Shown here one piece after another: positions 26,396 through 35,342 of a DNA stretch of 64,000 nt; position 1 is the stretch's first letter; the number at the start of each line of letters is the position of its first letter. This DNA is from Paraburkholderia panacisoli (GTDB taxonomy: Bacteria; Pseudomonadota; Gammaproteobacteria; Burkholderiales; Burkholderiaceae): contig NZ_VTUZ01000012.1 of assembly GCF_008369935.1 (NCBI RefSeq), positions 124,001 through 188,000 of the forward strand, given 5' to 3'. The notes under the pieces are model-generated. The model was not told the DNA's origin and ran no database searches. It was given only the letters and a program-made list of their open reading frames with translations. The position numbers and the translations under genes were made by a program.

Positions 26396-27229
26396 ATGAA
26401 AGTCATCAGCTCGATCCATGAATTGCGCGACCAGTTGCGCGGCCAGAATCGCACGGCCTTCGTGCCGACCATGGGCAATCTGCACGAGGGCCATCTGTCG
26501 CTGATGCGCCTCGCGCGCCAGCACGGCGACCCGGTGGTGGCGAGCATCTTCGTCAACCGGCTGCAGTTCGGTCCGAACGAGGATTTCGACAAATACCCGC
26601 GCACGATGGAAGCGGACATCGAAAAGCTCCAGAAGGAAAACGTCTACGTGCTGTTCGCGCCGACCGAGAAGGATCTGTATCCGGAGCCGCAGGAGTACCG
26701 CGTGTATCCGCCGCATGATCTGGGCGACATCCTCGAAGGCGAATTCCGCCCCGGCTTCTTCCAGGGCGTGTGCACGGTGGTGATGAAGCTGATGTCGTGC
26801 GTGCAGCCGCGCGTCGCCGTGTTCGGCAAGAAGGACTACCAGCAGCTGATGATCGTGCGCCGCATGTGCCACCAGTTCGCGCTGCCGACCGACATCATCG
26901 CCGCCGAAACTGTGCGCGACGCCGACGGCCTCGCGCTCAGCTCGCGCAACCGCTACCTGCAGGCCGCCGAGCGCGCCGAGGCGCCGATGCTGGCCGCCGA
27001 ACTCAATCGCGTGCGCGACGCGGTGCTGTCCGGCGAGCGTGACTTCGCCAAGGTCGAACAGGCGGCGATGGCCGCACTGGCCGCGCGCGGCTGGCAGCCC
27101 GACTACGTCGCGGTGCGCAAGCGCTCGGACCTGCTGCCGCCCGGCGCGCAGGACGCCGACGCGCAACTGGTCGTGCTGGCCGCGGCCAAGCTCGGCGCGA
27201 CCCGTCTGATCGACAACCTCGAAATCTGA
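26396..27229 (+). CDS. panC: Pantothenate synthetase (pantoate--beta-alanine ligase)
   Basis: Condenses pantoate and beta-alanine with ATP to form pantothenate (CoA pathway). The 277-residue product has the HIGH-like PTMGNLHEGH at residues 25-34, FGPNEDFDKYPR, FGKKDYQQL, and the KMSKS-like region ADGLALSSRNRYL. Length is typical. panD, which supplies beta-alanine, follows 42 bp downstream, so the two form a pantothenate operon. Confidence 0.97.
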   Translation: MKVISSIHELRDQLRGQNRTAFVPTMGNLHEGHLSLMRLARQHGDPVVASIFVNRLQFGPNEDFDKYPRTMEADIEKLQKENVYVLFAPTEKDLYPEPQEYRVYPPHDLGDILEGEFRPGFFQGVCTVVMKLMSCVQPRVAVFGKKDYQQLMIVRRMCHQFALPTDIIAAETVRDADGLALSSRNRYLQAAERAEAPMLAAELNRVRDAVLSGERDFAKVEQAAMAALAARGWQPDYVAVRKRSDLLPPGAQDADAQLVVLAAAKLGATRLIDNLEI

Positions 27230-27271
27230 AGCGGTCACTGAGACCGTAACCGAAGCCATACAGGATTGGTC

Positions 27272-27658
27272 ATGCAACGCAACATGCTGAAGTCGAAGAT
27301 CCACCGCGTCGCGGTCACGCACTGCGAGCTGCACTACGAAGGCTCGTGCGCGATCGACGAAGACTTGCTGGAAGCGGCGAACATCGTCGAAAACGAACGG
27401 ATCGACATCTGGAACATCAACAACGGCGAGCGCTTTTCGACCTACGCGATCAAGGGCGAGCGCGGCAGCGGCATGATTTCGCTGAACGGCTCGGCCGCGC
27501 GGCGCGCGCAACTGGGCGATCTGGTGATCATCGCGGCGTTCGCGGTGGTGGATGAAGCCGAATTGAAGGCGGGCTGGAAGCCGGACCTGGTGTTCGTCGA
27601 CGAGAACAACAGGATCAAGGGCAGCCGCGATCACGTGCCGACACAGAACTGGACCTGA
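27272..27658 (+). CDS. panD: Aspartate 1-decarboxylase (pyruvoyl-dependent)
   Basis: Makes beta-alanine from aspartate for PanC. A 128-residue proenzyme, self-cleaved at Gly24-Ser25 (HYEGSC) to create the pyruvoyl group; both residues are in the canonical positions when the ATG at 27272 is used. AGGA precedes that ATG; a TTG six bases earlier is unlikely. Other motifs are NGERFSTYAIKGERGSG (substrate pocket) and GSAARRAQLGDLVII. Confidence 0.97.
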   Translation: MQRNMLKSKIHRVAVTHCELHYEGSCAIDEDLLEAANIVENERIDIWNINNGERFSTYAIKGERGSGMISLNGSAARRAQLGDLVIIAAFAVVDEAELKAGWKPDLVFVDENNRIKGSRDHVPTQNWT

Positions 27659-27838
27659 GCCGGGCGGGCGTTCGCCGTTTCAGGCGGGCTCTCCGCGTTC
27701 GCTCTGCACGCTTGCTTGACACAGCGGACCTGCGCGTTCACTGACACGCGCTCTGCGCGCGTTCGCCAGGTTCGCTGTGCGAGCGCCCGGCACGGCTAGC
27801 GGCTGGCGCGGGCCGCCAGAGCCGCCTGCTTCCCCGCT

Positions 27839-28477
27839 TCAGCCCTTCTTGCCGCCGCCGTTCGTCCAGTCGAGGATCGGCTGCCATTGCTCCAGATCCT
27901 TCTCCACGCGGCTTTTCGCGACGTCCCACAAGGTCAGGCCGTGGGCCGCCAGTTGTACGTAGTTCTGCGTGTCGCGCAAAAAGCCCAGCACCGGCAGCTT
28001 CAACCCCTCGACGAAGCGGTGCAGTTGCTCCGCCGAGCGCGTGCGCGCGTCGACGCGCATGCCGACCACGCCGATTTCGATCGCGCCTTTCCTGACTGCT
28101 TTTTCCTTCGCCAGCCGCTCGAGAAATTCCTGGGTGGCGAGAATATCGAACAGGGATGGCTGGAGCGGCACGATCACCTTGTCGGCGAGATCCAGCGCGA
28201 TGGTCAGGCGATTGCCGTGCAAGCCGGCCGGCGTATCGACGACTGCGTGCTCCAGACCCTTGGGCGGTTTGGCGGGCGCGTCCTGATTGACTTCCCAGTT
28301 TTCGATGGCGGGCAGCGTAGCGGGCCGCAACGCCAGCCACGCGTGCGCGGACTGCTGCTTGTCGAGGTCGGCCAGCGCGACCCATTCGCCGGCCGCGGCG
28401 AAATAGCCGGCCAGATTGGTCGATAGCGTGCTTTTGCCCACGCCGCCCTTCGGATTCGCCACCACGATCACCGTCAT
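27839..28477 (-). CDS. ParA-family (MinD/ParA) ATPase, orphan
   Basis: A 212-residue deviant Walker A ATPase: NPKGGVGKSTLSTNLAG at residues 8-24, then ADLDKQQSAHAWLALR, and VVDTPAGLHGN as Walker B. It resembles short chromosomal ParA-like proteins that position cellular cargo rather than plasmid ParA: it has no N-terminal helix-turn-helix and no ParB partner beside it. It is divergent from a thioesterase gene and convergent with panD. The cargo is unknown. Confidence 0.85.
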   Translation of the reverse strand: MTVIVVANPKGGVGKSTLSTNLAGYFAAAGEWVALADLDKQQSAHAWLALRPATLPAIENWEVNQDAPAKPPKGLEHAVVDTPAGLHGNRLTIALDLADKVIVPLQPSLFDILATQEFLERLAKEKAVRKGAIEIGVVGMRVDARTRSAEQLHRFVEGLKLPVLGFLRDTQNYVQLAAHGLTLWDVAKSRVEKDLEQWQPILDWTNGGGKKG

Positions 28478-28684
28478 GAATTCTCCCGGAAAGAAGGCTG
28501 GGCACCGCCAGCCGGTTTGCCGCGCTTATTGCTCTGACTTGTGCCGGCGGGTTCCGATCCGTACCTTTCAGGTTCACCCGCCGATCCAGCCGTTGATAAT
28601 ATCGACAAATGCAGCGCGGCGAAGCCCCCGACGGCGAATCGACCACCTTACCGTGCCGGTTTTTTCATCAAGGACCCCCATCTC

Positions 28685-29104
28685 ATGACCAGGCTCCGCC
28701 CCGAATACACCATCGAACGCCTGCACGAACGCCAGCGAGGCAGGCTGCCTGGCTTGCTGGGCCTGCGTGTGCTGTCGCTAGAAGAAGGCATGCTGAGCGC
28801 GGAGCTGACCGTGCGCGACGAATTGCTCGCGCCGAACGGCTTCCTGCACGCGGCCACCGTGATCGGTCTCGCCGACACCGCCTGCGGCTACGCGTGTCTT
28901 GCCCATCTGCCGGAGACAGCGCGCAATTTCACGACCATCGAGCTGAAGAGCAATTTTCTCGGCACGGCGACCGAGGGGACGATTCGCGCGGTCGCGAAGG
29001 GCGTGCACCTGGGGCGCAGTACGCAGGTGTGGGACGCTACGGTGACCGATCCGAACGGCAAGACGATGGCCCTGTTTCGCTGCACGCAGATGGTGTTGTA
29101 TTGA
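28685..29104 (+). CDS. PaaI-type hotdog-fold thioesterase
   Basis: A 139-residue hotdog-fold protein of the PaaI/YdiI thioesterase group, hydrolysing an acyl- or aryl-CoA of unknown identity. Family features are the N-terminal helix, the catalytic stretch LAPNGFLHAATVIGLADTAC (residues ~39-58) and the second strand region TTIELKSNFLGTATEG. The ATG at 28685 gives the normal length; upstream in-frame codons do not look like coding sequence. An intrinsic terminator follows. Confidence 0.85.
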   Translation: MTRLRPEYTIERLHERQRGRLPGLLGLRVLSLEEGMLSAELTVRDELLAPNGFLHAATVIGLADTACGYACLAHLPETARNFTTIELKSNFLGTATEGTIRAVAKGVHLGRSTQVWDATVTDPNGKTMALFRCTQMVLY

Positions 29105-29161
29105 GTGGATGGGGACGGCGTGGGCCGTCCTCCGGTGACGAGACGAAGCGTTTGATGTAAG

Positions 29162-29194
29162 AAAGCACGCGGCGTGATGGCGCGTGCTTTTTTT
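29162..29194 (+). terminator. Rho-independent terminator after the thioesterase gene
   Basis: AAAGCACGC (29162-29170) pairs with GCGTGCTTT (29182-29190) around an 11-nt loop, and a run of seven T extends to 29194. It lies 58 nt after the thioesterase stop codon. Confidence 0.88.
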
Positions 29195-29327
29195 GTTGGC
29201 ACGGTGGGATCAGGCCGCAGGGGATTTTGGCTTCGCGCTCAGCGCTCGCCGACTGGACTGGTCGACGTTCAGCGGCCTCGCCAATTGACCCACTTGCCCG
29301 TGACGCCAGCCCCGACCGCTACCGCTC

Positions 29328-29744
29328 TCAAACAGCCGCCGCGCGCGGCGCCTTCACGCTGCTCATCGCCAGCACACCGCCGCCGAGCAGCGCCTGCACC
29401 ACCAGCGTCACCGCCCAGAACGCCGGATATTCCCAGCCGCCGTTCGGCGATGCGAAACCCCAACCGTTGTGCAGATGCGCCGACATCGCTCCGAGCATGA
29501 ACGGCAGCAGCACCAGCGCGACCCAGCGCACCTGCACCCCGAGCAGCAGCGCGATGCCGCCGAGCAGTTCGACCAAGGCCGTCAGATAGCCCAGCCACCC
29601 CGGCAGGCCGAGCGAAACGAAGAACTGCGCCGTGCCGGGCAGCGTGAAGACGAAAATCTTCTGCAGACTGTGGGCGAGATACAGCACACCCAAGGCAACG
29701 CGCAGCAGTAACGCGGCCAGATCGGGAAAGCGGTTCGAGTTCAT
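29328..29744 (-). CDS. DoxX family membrane protein
   Basis: A 138-residue protein with four hydrophobic segments, opening MNSNRFPDLAALLLRVALGV, followed by LYLAHSLQKIF and LGLPGWLGYLTALVELLGGIA, matching the DoxX family of small inner-membrane proteins. Some members act in redox or thiosulfate pathways; nothing here specifies which. The ATG at 29744 is chosen because upstream residues in frame are not hydrophobic or family-like. It is a single gene, convergent with the thioesterase. Confidence 0.83.
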   Translation of the reverse strand: MNSNRFPDLAALLLRVALGVLYLAHSLQKIFVFTLPGTAQFFVSLGLPGWLGYLTALVELLGGIALLLGVQVRWVALVLLPFMLGAMSAHLHNGWGFASPNGGWEYPAFWAVTLVVQALLGGGVLAMSSVKAPRAAAV

Positions 29745-29883
29745 GAAGAGTCCTTGATGGAGAGAACGGCCGGCAGCCGTCGATGGGATGAACTCTATTC
29801 GAACCATTTGAATCGAAAAACCCTCGCCGATAGTTTGATTATTTCCTAGTAAGATTTAATCGCCACATTTTGACCGAACCCGA

Positions 29884-31425
29884 TCAAGGGATCGCCGCAA
29901 AGAACTTCGCGAGATCGAGATGTTCGGCAAGCGTGTCGGCCAACCGGTCCAGCGAGGCCTCACGCAGCGCCGGGTAGTCGATTTTCTCGGCATCGCTCAG
30001 CCCCGCCCACACGAGCAACGCGCCGCACGCGGCCGGTGTGTCGAACAGGCCGTGCACGTAGGTGGCGAGAATCTGGCCGTCGGCGGAGATCGCGCCGTCC
30101 GGATGCGCGTCGCGCGCGCCCTGCGCGTTTTCCAGCTGCAACGCGGGCGTGTCGAGCGCCGGGCCGCGCGTCTCGCCCATGTGAATCTCGTAGCCGGCCA
30201 CTTCGGGCGAACCGGGCAACGCGAGGCGCCCGGTTACGTTCTTCAGCGTCTTCTCGCGCGTGAGCACCGTCGAGTAGTCGAGCCAGCCGAGCCCGGCCGA
30301 CGTCCCCGGCGCGCCTTCCACGCCATGCGGATCGGCCACTTCGCGCCCGAGCATCTGCATGCCGCCGCAAATGCCGATCACGCGTCCGCCGTAGCGCAGA
30401 TGCCTTTGCAACTCCGCGTCCCAGCCTTGCGCGCGCAGAAACGCCAGATCACCGGGCACGTTTTTCGACCCCGGCAGGATGATCAGATCGGCCGGCGGCG
30501 GCGGTGTGCCGCTGCGCACGTAGTGAAAATCGACCTGAGGATGCGCGCGCAACGCGTCGAAGTCCGTGTGATTGCTGATATGCGGCAGCACCGGCACGAC
30601 CACCCGCAACATCCGCCCCGCGCCGCCGCTATGCGCCGCGCGCAACTCGGGCGGCAACATGTCCTCCGCGTCGAGCGTCAGCCCGTGCAGAAAAGGCACG
30701 ACGCCGAGCACCGGCTTGCCGGTTTGCGCTTCGAGCCAGTCCAGTCCCGGCTGCAGCAAACCGATATCGCCGCGAAAACGGTTGATGATGAAACCGCGCA
30801 CCCGCGCCTGCTCGCTCGCCGACAGACACGCCAGCGTGCCGGTCAGATGCGCGAACACGCCGCCGCGGTCGATATCGGCTACCAGCACGACCGGGCAATC
30901 GACGGCTTCCGCGAAACCCATGTTGGCGATGTCGCGCTCGCGCAGATTGATCTCCGCCGGACTGCCCGCGCCTTCGACGAAGATCGTGTCGTAGGCCGCT
31001 TGCAGACGCGCATACGATTCCAGCACCGCTTCGAACGCGACGGGTTTGTAGTCGTGATACGCGCGCGCGTCGAGATTCATGCGCGCCTTGCCGTGAATGA
31101 TCACCTGTGCGCCGCGATCGCTGGTCGGCTTGAGCAGCACCGGGTTCAGATCGGTATGCGCGGCAATCCCGGCGGCCACCGCCTGCAACGCCTGGGCGCG
31201 GCCGATCTCGCCACCATCGACCGTCACCGCGCTGTTGAGCGCCATGTTCTGCGGCTTGAACGGCGCGACCCGCACGCCGGCGCGTCGCGCGAGACGGCAC
31301 AGGCCGGCGACCAGCGTGCTCTTGCCGGCGTCGGACGTGGTGCCCTGGATCATCAGCGTGCCGCGCGGCACGGGGATGGCGTCGAGCGGGGTCGGGATTG
31401 AGGCCGGAGTCGGAGTGGTGGTCAC
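29884..31425 (-). CDS. cobQ: Cobyric acid synthase
   Basis: ATP-dependent amidotransferase that amidates four side chains of adenosylcobyrinic acid a,c-diamide. The N-terminal synthetase domain has MIQGTTSDAGKSTLVAG (P-loop), PFKPQNMALNS and the conserved ADIDRGGVFAHL. The C-terminal class I-like glutaminase domain has VIGICGGMQMLG with the catalytic Cys, and a His in ATYVHGLFD. The start is uncertain: the GTG at 31425 adds a 24-residue Pro/Thr-rich leader, and the ATG at 31353 (MIQG...) would begin almost at the P-loop. Neither has a clear ribosome site. It diverges from cobU and belongs to the B12 cluster that follows. Confidence 0.92.
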   Translation of the reverse strand: MTTTPTPASIPTPLDAIPVPRGTLMIQGTTSDAGKSTLVAGLCRLARRAGVRVAPFKPQNMALNSAVTVDGGEIGRAQALQAVAAGIAAHTDLNPVLLKPTSDRGAQVIIHGKARMNLDARAYHDYKPVAFEAVLESYARLQAAYDTIFVEGAGSPAEINLRERDIANMGFAEAVDCPVVLVADIDRGGVFAHLTGTLACLSASEQARVRGFIINRFRGDIGLLQPGLDWLEAQTGKPVLGVVPFLHGLTLDAEDMLPPELRAAHSGGAGRMLRVVVPVLPHISNHTDFDALRAHPQVDFHYVRSGTPPPPADLIILPGSKNVPGDLAFLRAQGWDAELQRHLRYGGRVIGICGGMQMLGREVADPHGVEGAPGTSAGLGWLDYSTVLTREKTLKNVTGRLALPGSPEVAGYEIHMGETRGPALDTPALQLENAQGARDAHPDGAISADGQILATYVHGLFDTPAACGALLVWAGLSDAEKIDYPALREASLDRLADTLAEHLDLAKFFAAIP

Positions 31426-31790
31426 GGTTGTCGGGGGTCGGGGTTCGGCGGTGAAAAGGTGGTGCGGCAAGTAGCAGTGAACGTGGGCGAAGCGGCAAGC
31501 GGCAAGCGGCAAGCGGCAAGCGGCAATGCAACCACGACGAAGCAACAACGCCGCCGCAGCAGGAGATCGACTAAGCAAGGCGCAGAAGCACGGCATTCAT
31601 ACCGGCGTCGCGAATCGCCCCGTCGCTGTTCGACTGAACTCGGCAGATGCGGCAACGGCTTGCGCCAACGAGCCGGCAAAAAAGCAGTCCCCTGCAACCC
31701 CGCAGCCGTGCATCATGCAGCAACAAAACATCGAGCCCGCGGCATTATCCCATCGCGCCGGCCCGCACTGCACGCCGGTACAATCACACG
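31426..31790. other. Divergent spacer between cobQ and cobU
   Basis: A 365-bp stretch without a convincing gene; the open frames crossing it are readthrough of cobQ or cobU frames. It must hold both promoters. I looked for a second cobalamin riboswitch and did not find its conserved boxes. It contains the heptamer repeat noted separately. Confidence 0.45.
31494..31526. repeat. Tandem heptanucleotide repeat GGCAAGC
   Basis: Four perfect tandem copies of GGCAAGC (31494-31521) plus a five-base partial copy lie in the cobQ-cobU spacer, upstream of the cobQ start. On the cobQ strand the unit reads GCTTGCC. A 7-bp unit is prone to copy-number change by slippage. Confidence 0.85.
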
Positions 31791-32345
31791 ATGACTCCCC
31801 GCGACCTCACCTTCGTTCTCGGCGGCGCCCGTTCGGGCAAGAGCGTGCACGCCGAGCAGCTCGCCAGCGACAGCGCCCTCCCCGTCAGCTACATCGCCAC
31901 CGCCCGCGTCGCCGATGACGCCGAATTCAGCGCGCGCATCGCGCATCATCGCGCGCGGCGTCCCGCGCATTGGCGCCTCGTCGAAGCGGGCGTCGATCTC
32001 GCCGGCGCCGTCACGCAAAGCGACGCGCCCGGCCATTGCCTGCTGGTCGACTGCCTGACGCTGTGGCTCGCCAACCTGCTGTGCCCGGCCGAAGGCGAAG
32101 CGCTGCCGCTCGCTCGATATCACGCGCAGGTCGCCGCGCTCGAAGCGGCGCTCACCGGCGCGCGCGGCAAAGTGATCGTGGTCAGCAATGAAATCGGCCT
32201 GGGCGTGGTGCCGCTTGGCGCGGCCACGCGTCTTTACGTCGACGAACTCGGCCGCCTCAATCAGCGCATCGCCGCGTTGAGCACGACAGCCACGATGATG
32301 GTCGCGGGCTTGCCGCTCGCGTTGAAAACAACAGGCCGCGCGTGA
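31791..32345 (+). CDS. cobU: Adenosylcobinamide kinase / adenosylcobinamide-phosphate guanylyltransferase
   Basis: Phosphorylates adenosylcobinamide and attaches GMP, activating it for lower-ligand assembly. The 184-residue protein has Walker A GGARSGKS at residues ~10-17, YIATARVADDAEF, the active-site IAHHRARRPAHWRLVE (family guanylylated His), DCLTLWLANLL and VVSNEIGLGVVP. The ATG at 31791 gives the family N-terminus (MTPRDLTFVLGG). Its stop overlaps the next gene's ATG by one base (TGATG), so cobU-cbiB-cobD-btuF is read as an operon. Confidence 0.95.
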   Translation: MTPRDLTFVLGGARSGKSVHAEQLASDSALPVSYIATARVADDAEFSARIAHHRARRPAHWRLVEAGVDLAGAVTQSDAPGHCLLVDCLTLWLANLLCPAEGEALPLARYHAQVAALEAALTGARGKVIVVSNEIGLGVVPLGAATRLYVDELGRLNQRIAALSTTATMMVAGLPLALKTTGRA

Positions 32346-33280
32346 TGCTGTCACTTCCTCTAATCGCAACGCTGGCGACCGCGGGCGTGGCCATCGACCG
32401 CTGGTTCGGCGAACCGCGCGCCGCGCATCCGCTGGTGGGCTTCGGCCGCTGGGCGGCGCGCCTGGAAAAGCGCTTCAACGTCGGGCGGCGCTTGCGGCTC
32501 AAGGGACTGGCCGCGTGGGCACTCGCGGTGCTGCCGCCGGTGCTGATCGCGTGGTGGCTGGTCGCGGTGCTGCCGTTTTTCGCGGCCTGCGCAGTGCATG
32601 TCGCGTTGCTGTGGTTCGCGCTCGGCGCGCGCAGTCTGCACGATCACATCGCGCCGATCGCGCGGGCCCTCACCCAACACGATCTCGCGCAAGCGCGCCA
32701 GTTGACCGCGCAGATCGTGTCGCGCGACACCGAGCAAGCCGATGAAGCCGCGTTGTCGCGCGCAGCGGTCGAATCGGCGCTCGAAAACGGCAACGACGCG
32801 ATCTTCGGCGCGCTGTTCTGGTTCGCGATCGCGGGTGGTCCCGGCGCCCTCGGCTTTCGCCTCGCCAACACGCTCGATGCGATGTGGGGTTACCGCACAC
32901 CGCGCTATTTGCGCTTCGGCTGGGCCGCGGCGCGCCTCGACGATGTGCTCAACTGGATTCCCGCGCGTCTGACCGCCACCAGCTATGCGCTGCTCGGCGA
33001 CACGCACACCGCCTGGCGTTGCTGGCGCGAGCAGGCGCCCCGCTGGGACAGTCCGAATGCGGGCCCGGTGATGGCGGCCGGCGCCGGCAGCCTGAACGTG
33101 CTGGTCGGCGGCCCGGCGGTGTATCACGGCACGCTCGAACACCGCCCGACGCTGGGCTTCGGGCATCCCGCGAAGGCGAGTCACGTGACGGCCGCGCTGG
33201 CGCTGGTCGAGCGGACGATCATTCTCTGGCTGGCGGTGCTGATCGTGCTCGCATTGCTGAGTGTGCCCTTTCATGGTTGA
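32345..33280 (+). CDS. cbiB: Adenosylcobinamide-phosphate synthase CbiB
   Basis: Membrane protein joining adenosylcobyric acid to aminopropanol phosphate, forming adenosylcobinamide phosphate. The 311-residue protein has several hydrophobic segments and the family motifs DRWFGEPRAAHPLVGFG (residues ~17-33), SRDTEQADEAALSRAAVESALENG split over residues ~120-143, and ANTLDAMWGYRTPRY. The start is the ATG overlapping the cobU stop; a GTG three bases earlier is possible. Called CobD in the aerobic-pathway nomenclature. Confidence 0.94.
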   Translation: MLSLPLIATLATAGVAIDRWFGEPRAAHPLVGFGRWAARLEKRFNVGRRLRLKGLAAWALAVLPPVLIAWWLVAVLPFFAACAVHVALLWFALGARSLHDHIAPIARALTQHDLAQARQLTAQIVSRDTEQADEAALSRAAVESALENGNDAIFGALFWFAIAGGPGALGFRLANTLDAMWGYRTPRYLRFGWAAARLDDVLNWIPARLTATSYALLGDTHTAWRCWREQAPRWDSPNAGPVMAAGAGSLNVLVGGPAVYHGTLEHRPTLGFGHPAKASHVTAALALVERTIILWLAVLIVLALLSVPFHG

Positions 33281-34328
33281 TCGCATGGCAGACCCGATGA
33301 CCAGCGCGGCAAACGACGTAGTGGTTCACGGCGGCAATCTGCACGAAGCGGCCGAGCGCTACGGCATTCCGTACGCGCAGTGGCTCGACTTGTCGACCGG
33401 CATCAATCCACACGGCTATCCCGTGCCGCCGGTTCCCGCCGATGCCTGGCGCCGCCTGCCCGACGAAGGCGACGGCTTCGCTGCCTGCGCCGCGCGCTAT
33501 TACGGCGCGCCGGATGCGGCGCACGTGCTGCCCGTCGCCGGCAGCCAGGCGGCGATTCGCACGCTGCCCGCGTTGCTGCCGCGTGCGACGGTCGGCATCG
33601 CGCCGCTCACGTACAGCGAATATGCACCCGCGTTCGCACGGGCCGGGCATCGCGTCGCGCCGCTCGACGTGCGCTGGGACAGCCTGCCCGACGCGCTCAC
33701 TCACGCAGTCGTCGTGAATCCTAACAATCCGACGGCCGCGCATCTGAACGCCGGGAAGCTGTTGCATTGGCATGCCCAGTTGCGCGCGCGCGGCGGCACG
33801 CTGCTGGTCGACGAAGCCTTCGCCGATACGATGCCGACGGCGTCGCTCGCGGCGAGCACGCATCTCGACGGCCTGATCGTGTTGCGCTCGCCGGGCAAAT
33901 TCTTCGGGCTCGCCGGTGTGCGCGCGGGGTTCGTGCTTGGTGCGCCCGCGTTGCTCGACGCGTTGCGCCGGTCGCTCGGCGCGTGGACGGTTAGCGGACC
34001 CGCGCGTCATGCGGTCAAAGCCGCGTTCGCCGACGAAGCATGGCAACGGCAAATGCGCGCGCGGCTCGACAGCGAAAGCGCGCGGCTGGCCCGCCTCCTG
34101 TACGCTCGAGGTTTCGCTACGCACAGCACCCCGCTCTTCGCGTGGACCGACGACGCGCGCGCCGCCGCCTTGCATGAATTGTTGGCGCAACATGGCGTGT
34201 GGACGCGGCTTTTCGCGTCGTCGGGCGGCGTGCGTTTCGGCTTGCCCGCGAGCGATGGCGAATGGGCGCGCTTCGACGAAAGCTTGCGCGCAGCGGTACA
34301 GGCCATCGACCCCACGCGAACTGCTTGA
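33273..34328 (+). CDS. cobD: Threonine-phosphate decarboxylase (aminopropanol phosphate synthesis)
   Basis: PLP enzyme decarboxylating L-threonine-O-3-phosphate to aminopropanol phosphate, the linker used by CbiB. About 351 residues, aminotransferase fold type I. It shows HGGNLHEAAERYGIP, DLSTGINPHGYP, VVNPNNPTAAHL, and the PLP-lysine region VLRSPGKFFGLAGVRAGF. The start is uncertain: ATG at 33273 (overlapping cbiB by 8 bp), 33285 or 33297; none has a strong ribosome site. Named CobC in Pseudomonas denitrificans nomenclature. Confidence 0.92.
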   Translation: MVDRMADPMTSAANDVVVHGGNLHEAAERYGIPYAQWLDLSTGINPHGYPVPPVPADAWRRLPDEGDGFAACAARYYGAPDAAHVLPVAGSQAAIRTLPALLPRATVGIAPLTYSEYAPAFARAGHRVAPLDVRWDSLPDALTHAVVVNPNNPTAAHLNAGKLLHWHAQLRARGGTLLVDEAFADTMPTASLAASTHLDGLIVLRSPGKFFGLAGVRAGFVLGAPALLDALRRSLGAWTVSGPARHAVKAAFADEAWQRQMRARLDSESARLARLLYARGFATHSTPLFAWTDDARAAALHELLAQHGVWTRLFASSGGVRFGLPASDGEWARFDESLRAAVQAIDPTRTA

Positions 34329-34415
34329 AATGAAGCAGCACACGCGGCCGTGCCGCGCTCCCTCGCGCTCATCACGCCCGCCACACGCGCAATGCGCTTT
34401 CAACCTCCCCGCCCG

Positions 34416-35336
34416 ATGATCCGTCTCGCCCGCTTCGTTCCGAACCTCATCGCCGCTGCGCTCTGCACCACCGCGCTGCCCACGCACGCCGCGATCACCG
34501 TCACCGACGACACCGGCGCAACCGTCACGCTGTCCGCACCGGCGCAACGCGTGATCAGCCTCGCGCCGCACGTCACCGAACTGCTGTATGCGGCGGGCGG
34601 CGGCGCAAAAATAGTCGGCGCGGTGTCATATAGCGACTACCCGCCCGAAGCGAAGCAACTGCCACGCGTCGGCGACAACAAGGCGCTCGATCTCGAGCGC
34701 ATCGTCGCGTTGCAGCCCGATCTGATCGTCGTGTGGCGGCACGGCAATGCGCAGCGGCAACTCGATCGTCTGCGCGAACTGCACGTGCCGCTGTTCTTCA
34801 GCGAGCCGCATCATCTGGACGACGTGGCCCTGTCGCTGACGAAGCTCGGCCAATTGCTCGGCACGTCGTCGAGCGCCGATACGGCTGCTGCCGCATACCG
34901 CCGCGACATCGCGCGCTTGCGCACGCAGTATGCGAGCCGGCCGCCCGTCAGCGTGTTCTATCAGGTGTGGGACAAGCCGTTGATGACGCTCAACGGCGAG
35001 CATATGGTCAGCGACGTCATCACACTGTGCGGCGGGCGCAACGTGTTCGCGGGACTTCAGCCGCTGGTGCCGACCGTCTCGACCGAAGCGGTGCTCGCCG
35101 CCAATCCCGAAGCAATCATCACCGCAGCGCCGGGCGCGACCCAGCCCGACACCAGCTTGCCGCGGCTCGACACATGGCGCGCATGGCCGGGTCTGACCGC
35201 GGTCGCGCACCACAACCTGTTCGCGATCGACGGCGACCTCATCAACCGGCCGGCGCCGCGCATCGCGCAAGGCGCGCAGCAGCTGTGCGAAGACCTGGAA
35301 ACGGCGCGCTCGCGCAGAAAGCCCGTCGCACCGTGA
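34416..35336 (+). CDS. btuF: Periplasmic vitamin B12-binding protein BtuF
   Basis: Captures cobalamin or cobinamide in the periplasm for BtuCD. About 306 residues from the ATG at 34416, with a signal peptide (basic MIRLAR, hydrophobic LIAAALCTTALPTHA, cleavage before AITVTDD). The class III binding-protein fold shows RVISLAPHVTELLYAAGGG, VSYSDYPPEAKQLPRVGDN and DLIVVWRHGN. Earlier starts (ATG 34392, GTG 34350) would lengthen the signal. It is last of the rightward operon and ends six bases from the convergent cobC stop, with no terminator between. The BtuB, BtuC and BtuD partners lie in the opposite operon. Confidence 0.92.
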   Translation: MIRLARFVPNLIAAALCTTALPTHAAITVTDDTGATVTLSAPAQRVISLAPHVTELLYAAGGGAKIVGAVSYSDYPPEAKQLPRVGDNKALDLERIVALQPDLIVVWRHGNAQRQLDRLRELHVPLFFSEPHHLDDVALSLTKLGQLLGTSSSADTAAAAYRRDIARLRTQYASRPPVSVFYQVWDKPLMTLNGEHMVSDVITLCGGRNVFAGLQPLVPTVSTEAVLAANPEAIITAAPGATQPDTSLPRLDTWRAWPGLTAVAHHNLFAIDGDLINRPAPRIAQGAQQLCEDLETARSRRKPVAP

Positions 35337-35342
35337 CGCGGC

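Noticed and set aside
31600..31790. Possible second cobalamin riboswitch before cobU
   Set aside because: A stretch with CCCCTGCAACCCCGC looked vaguely like the conserved core, but the other boxes (GCCACTG, TGGGAAGGC and the B12 box) are missing.
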